Assembly (NCBI RefSeq): GCF_037975245.1 | Contig: NC_092580.1 | Coordinates: 1,647,501-1,711,500, forward strand | Source of the DNA: Apostichopus japonicus | Lineage: Eukaryota > Echinodermata > Holothuroidea > Aspidochirotida > Stichopodidae | Reading direction: 5' to 3' | Length of the DNA: 64,000 nucleotides | Shown: one piece after another, positions 63,801 through 64,000 of the stretch | Layout of the letters: each line of letters starts with the position of its first letter | How positions within the stretch are numbered: the stretch's first letter is position 1 | Notes under the pieces: generated by a model | What the model was told of the DNA's origin: nothing | The model's input: only the letters and a program-made list of their open reading frames with translations | Database searches by the model: none | Program-made: the position numbers and the translations under genes

Positions 63801-63987
63801 CAGTTACCTCACTATTTAAGATGCAATCACCATACATTATACATTATTGATTCTACACAGCTGGCTGCAGAAGAGGATGGCTCTCTCTTCATACCCAGTG
63901 CTGGTGTAGGAGATGCCAATAGCTACTACTGTCGAGTCAGAAATAAATTTGGTTTTGAAGATAAAAAGGTGTTGGTTCATGTTAGAG
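36856..63987 (+). CDS. Secreted ADAM-like pseudoprotease with five Ig domains (21 coding exons, 3' end outside window)
   Basis: Coding exons: 36856-36895, 39783-39907, 40846-40937, 45211-45283, 45806-45885, 47330-47442, 47797-47933, 49135-49206, 49638-49810, 50828-50918, 52147-52286, 54000-54177, 54712-55127, 55925-56106, 56648-56944, 58242-58338, 59557-59744, 59884-60021, 60443-60598, 61818-61948, 63861-63987. All junctions are GT-AG and in phase, giving at least 1015 residues. Order: signal peptide (about 1-23), ADAM prodomain, RARR furin-type site (196-199), reprolysin-like domain (about 205-400), truncated disintegrin domain (about 417-460), acidic Ser/Thr/Tyr-rich linker (461-540), Ig domains at about 541-637, 638-736, 737-831, 832-929 and 930-1015. 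The zinc site is RNIGFAMGISR (347-357) in place of HExxHxxGxxH, so no catalysis is expected. ADAM cysteine-rich and EGF domains are missing. Likely a secreted or cell-surface adhesion or binding protein; a membrane anchor could lie beyond the window. It is not ADAM11/22/23, which are dead but lack Ig domains. Confidence 0.93.
36896..39782 (+). other. Intron 1 of the ADAM-Ig gene
   Basis: A 2.9-kb intron that splits the signal peptide. Near 37735-37835 a GC-rich patch ending in CCCTGGATACACG looks like the end of an old TIR element. No other content recognised. Confidence 0.6.
39783..39907 (+). CDS. ADAM-Ig exon 2: signal peptide end and start of prodomain
   Basis: Completes the signal core (VILSLGSGQ) and continues LFEDPFRRQPFEDSIFPFIY to FSVADFKQ. 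Strong polypyrimidine acceptor; donor GTACTG. Exon 1 plus exon 2 make 55 whole codons. Confidence 0.8.
40066..40410. repeat. Minisatellite in intron 2
   Basis: Tandem units of about 15-17 bases of the type CTCATGTCCTTCCCGTA, about 20 in all. The array yields spurious Cys/Pro/His-rich frames. Confidence 0.9.
40456..40640. mobile_element. Fragment of the GTCGGAACATAGAGAC / GGTCCGAAAA foldback family
   Basis: Starts GGGTGACATCCCTATGTTCC, then CGACGTCTC units, then TTTTTTGGACCAAAA units. Same ends and interior as 18310-19003 but only one arm is present. Confidence 0.8.
40846..40937 (+). CDS. ADAM-Ig exon 3: prodomain
   Basis: ILEEKGQIYLVIPSEPPIEV and ANTKLAYG correspond to the ADAM prodomain strand pair that precedes the N-x-x-L-L segment. 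Leaves in phase 2. Confidence 0.82.
40938..42683 (+). other. Left part of intron 3 of the ADAM-Ig gene
   Basis: No gene, repeat array or element recognised in this 1.7 kb. Confidence 0.4.
42690..44548. mobile_element. Foldback element of CACTTAAGTG palindromes (in intron 3)
   Basis: The ends TATGGCAAGCCGTTTTAAC and its inverse are flanked by CGCTGG on both sides (42684-42689 and 44549-44554), a possible 6-bp target duplication. Each arm is an array of self-complementary units, mostly CACTTAAGTG with short TGGAATT-like spacers: about 18 on the left (42731-43130) and about 21 on the right (44041-44515). The 0.9-kb middle holds its own hairpin. No protein is encoded. Confidence 0.88.
43427..43592. 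repeat. Inner hairpin with 47-base arms
   Basis: The arm 43427-43473 (GGGGTTAATCAACGG...) and the arm 43546-43592 are inverted copies with about one mismatch. A further partial copy of the GTGAGTAACGCACG word lies near 43309. Probably a nested small element. Confidence 0.88.
45211..45283 (+). CDS. ADAM-Ig exon 4: prodomain
   Basis: RFMDELGVTLYSKDMQPFVE, lying before the conserved C-x-(Y/F)-H-G element as in ADAM prodomains. The intron before it (4.3 kb) holds the foldback element at 42690-44548. Confidence 0.88.
45806..45885 (+). CDS. ADAM-Ig exon 5: prodomain CFFHG element
   Basis: TCFFHGSIPHQKNSFAVVDA matches the ADAM prodomain pattern C-x-Y-x-G-x(n)-S-x-A-x-x-x-C, here with a second Cys in DACQTP. 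Confidence 0.92.
47160..47275. repeat. Two short tandem repeats in intron 5
   Basis: AGGTGATAACAAAGGCAA occurs twice, followed by three units of GAGGTTAAAGGTTATT. Confidence 0.8.
47330..47442 (+). CDS. ADAM-Ig exon 6: prodomain
   Basis: VFMSLNGRVLQLEPGEDEDG corresponds to the G-x-I-x-x-x-x-x-x-Y-x-I-E-P strand. The expected downstream Cys of the cysteine switch does not follow in this or the next exon. Confidence 0.9.
47797..47933 (+). CDS. ADAM-Ig exon 7: furin site and start of metalloprotease-like domain
   Basis: Contains SKRQLAEEIDESELLGN, then RARRQ (R-x-R-R, residues 196-199), then PLFLELYIVCDNAL, the first strand of the reprolysin fold. There is no Cys before the cleavage site. Confidence 0.92.
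48221..48619. mobile_element. Non-autonomous hAT element in intron 7
   Basis: The termini CAGGGTTGTCCAACCT and (inverted) CAGGGTTGTCCAACCT are identical. Exact 8-bp duplications CTGTAGAG lie at 48213-48220 and 48620-48627. Interior rich in GGCCCG words; 399 bases, no coding capacity. The termini are those of Ac/Charlie-type hAT elements. Confidence 0.95.
49135..49206 (+). CDS. ADAM-Ig exon 8: metalloprotease-like helix
   Basis: FREFNGDTGALEEKVGMLVE plus ILKE, 24 codons in phase 0, matching the first helix of reprolysin domains. Confidence 0.9.
49638..49810 (+). CDS. ADAM-Ig exon 9: metalloprotease-like core strands
   Basis: LGVYIHLTGIEIWNEGDLIS matches the L-x-I-x-L-V-x-x-E-I-W-x-x-x-D segment of ADAMs, followed by LDDFLLWRQEDLLRRHPHDF. 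The donor GTAAGTACC begins a minisatellite (49811-50285). Confidence 0.95.
49811..50285. repeat. Minisatellite beginning at the exon 9 splice donor
   Basis: About ten units of 35-45 bases with the words GTACCCTAAGAGGATAGTACT, GCATATGCTTCTGCTATC and GTAAGTACCC. Because the real donor is ...ATC|GTAAGTACCC, many units contain a donor-like sequence identical or nearly identical to the genuine one. Confidence 0.92.
50828..50918 (+). CDS. ADAM-Ig exon 10: metalloprotease-like domain
   Basis: SGRGYSRGSSSPPLVFKSEI and CSNSHSGLAIK align with the G-x-A-x-x-x-x-x-C-x-x-x-x-S-x-G segment that leads into the zinc helix. Confidence 0.9.
50919..52146 (+). other. Intron 10 of the ADAM-Ig gene
   Basis: A 1.2-kb intron with no element or repeat recognised. 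Confidence 0.5.
52147..52286 (+). CDS. ADAM-Ig exon 11: degenerate zinc-binding helix
   Basis: Residues 346-359 read ARNIGFAMGISRDD where active ADAMs have AHELGHNLGMNHDD. The three zinc His are R347, F351 and R357; the catalytic Glu is N348. The flanking CECPEPNGCIM with its Met-turn is kept, so the alignment is unambiguous and the fold probably stays. Confidence 0.95.
52765..53110. repeat. Dispersed duplicate in intron 11
   Basis: The phrase ATATCTCATCAACTACAAGT with its surroundings (about 75 bases) occurs near 52770 and, slightly changed, near 53010. Confidence 0.75.
54000..54177 (+). CDS. ADAM-Ig exon 12: end of protease domain, start of disintegrin
   Basis: SFSPCSKESLQTSI and SCLIDQPAG are the last part of the reprolysin domain; RCGDGNLDDGEECDCGSEE is the canonical start of a disintegrin domain. 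Confidence 0.95.
54712..55127 (+). CDS. ADAM-Ig exon 13: truncated disintegrin, linker, first half of Ig1
   Basis: ECRDICCSPLNCTLDKVRAEC ends the disintegrin after its first cysteine cluster, with no disintegrin loop and no cysteine-rich region. Then come a Ser/Thr/Pro stretch, an acidic stretch with Tyr residues (DYDTTYIEDF, EPYDL, FFDEE) and a helix-like segment. Ig1 begins near APPSLIQGPGD with Cys 568. Leaves in phase 2. Confidence 0.95.
55925..56106 (+). CDS. ADAM-Ig exon 14: second half of Ig1
   Basis: VTWFRDGLELTQDDG with the core Trp, and SDAGDYHCQAENSHG with the second core Cys. Confidence 0.95.
56648..56944 (+). CDS. ADAM-Ig exon 15: Ig2 in a single exon
   Basis: A phase 1-1 exon with a whole Ig domain: LECQVPDGNPTPDIFW and EDNGDYACIVTNP supply Cys, Trp and Cys. 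Confidence 0.95.
56945..58241 (+). other. Intron 15 of the ADAM-Ig gene
   Basis: A 1.3-kb intron with nothing recognised. Confidence 0.5.
58242..58338 (+). CDS. ADAM-Ig exon 16: first half of Ig3
   Basis: PPVMTSLMGTPLSLHCIPSG gives the first Cys strand; leaves in phase 2 at the same place as Ig1. Confidence 0.9.
59040..59460. repeat. Minisatellite with 25-bp unit and 75-bp higher-order period
   Basis: Units of the type TGATGTCAATGTTCCATCAC are arranged as a three-unit set (variants with GTTCC, GTGTTTC and GTTTTATC) repeated about four times. It lies in intron 16, ending about 90 bases before exon 17. It gives a spurious repetitive frame. Confidence 0.93.
59557..59744 (+). CDS. ADAM-Ig exon 17: second half of Ig3
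   Basis: PTPEVKWEKLSMDGE with the core Trp and NDSGLYRCTGSNGVGN with the second Cys. The preceding intron ends with the 75-bp minisatellite. Confidence 0.95.
59884..60021 (+). CDS. ADAM-Ig exon 18: first half of Ig4
   Basis: WITKPENVEITAGSSHSFTC and GHPLPSISWFVNG carry Cys and Trp; the split from the next exon is phase 1, unlike Ig1 and Ig3. Confidence 0.93.
60443..60598 (+). CDS. ADAM-Ig exon 19: second half of Ig4
   Basis: Ends with VVLQCIAENQHGRLLANAYA, a normal last Ig strand pair. The acceptor at 60442 is the best fit; an alternative in-phase acceptor lies about 33 bases downstream (TCATCAG). Confidence 0.75.
60599..61817 (+). other. Intron 19 of the ADAM-Ig gene
   Basis: Contains several scattered GGTTGTCC / GGACAACC words (61060-61350), probably an old repeat. 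No gene recognised. Confidence 0.45.
61818..61948 (+). CDS. ADAM-Ig exon 20: first half of Ig5
   Basis: LPESVSVLEGEDIRIPCQSI and PQPEIFWQVGVKV give Cys and Trp. Leaves in phase 0. Confidence 0.92.
61949..63860 (+). other. Intron 20 of the ADAM-Ig gene
   Basis: A 1.9-kb intron. Apart from the LINE 3' end, nothing recognised. Confidence 0.6.
62340..62830 (-). pseudogene. 3' end of an L2-like LINE (in intron 20)
   Basis: The minus strand codes for MFKARNGLAPVYLQELL, RTSTYGERCFARSAPQLWNS and FQQELKTFLF, the conserved C-terminus of CR1/L2-group LINE proteins. After the stop comes a short AAAGCGC-containing 3' region and an ATT microsatellite (62344-62362), the usual L2-type tail. It is 5' truncated and antisense to the host gene. 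Confidence 0.88.
63861..63987 (+). CDS. ADAM-Ig exon 21: second half of Ig5
   Basis: EEDGSLFIPSAGVGDANSYY and CRVRNKFGFEDKK complete the domain. A GTAAGA donor follows in phase 1, so coding continues beyond the window. Confidence 0.93.
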
Positions 63988-64000
63988 GTAAGAACAGTTG

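Overview
The window is metazoan nuclear DNA: GT-AG introns, large introns, no operons, and dense families of non-autonomous DNA transposons. The mix of an SLC16-like transporter, an ADAM-type protein with immunoglobulin (Ig) domains, and the repeat families (arrays of CGTCGGAACATAGAGA, a GC-rich module ending in CTTAGATAGT) fits a marine deuterostome, most likely an echinoderm and perhaps a sea cucumber. That placement is inference; no species can be proved from the sequence alone.

Layout. 1-8.8 kb holds decayed pieces: a hAT end, a Mutator-like transposase relic (2.7-4.0 kb), an Ig-like relic with a local duplication (5.5-6.0 kb) and a LINE reverse-transcriptase relic (7.6-8.2 kb, minus). 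8.8-10.9 kb is a 2.1-kb TIR element with a second copy at 24.9-27.1 kb; both carry the same nested hAT. 14.7-17.8 kb (minus) is an intact four-exon SLC16/monocarboxylate-transporter-like gene of 419 residues with a hAT in its first intron. 17.9-22.7 kb is a large foldback structure containing a 1.36-kb tandem duplication. 23.9-24.4 kb is a second LINE relic. 27.5 kb has a relic of a second transporter copy. 28-36 kb is a cluster of hAT-like elements, several with exact 8-bp target duplications and some nested.

36.8-64.0 kb (plus) is the main gene. Its exons join in frame through 21 coding exons into at least 1015 residues and it runs off the right edge. The order is signal peptide, ADAM prodomain, furin-type site, reprolysin-like metalloprotease domain, truncated disintegrin domain, long acidic Ser/Thr/Tyr-rich linker, and five Ig-like domains. 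The zinc site HExxHxxGxxH is replaced residue for residue by RNIGFAMGISR, and the prodomain cysteine switch is also missing. It therefore looks like a secreted pseudoprotease fused to an Ig array, an architecture I do not know from the standard ADAM families and the strongest candidate for something undescribed here. Its introns hold a foldback element built from CACTTAAGTG palindromes, a minisatellite that re-copies its own splice-donor region, a 75-bp higher-order minisatellite, a hAT element and a LINE 3' end.
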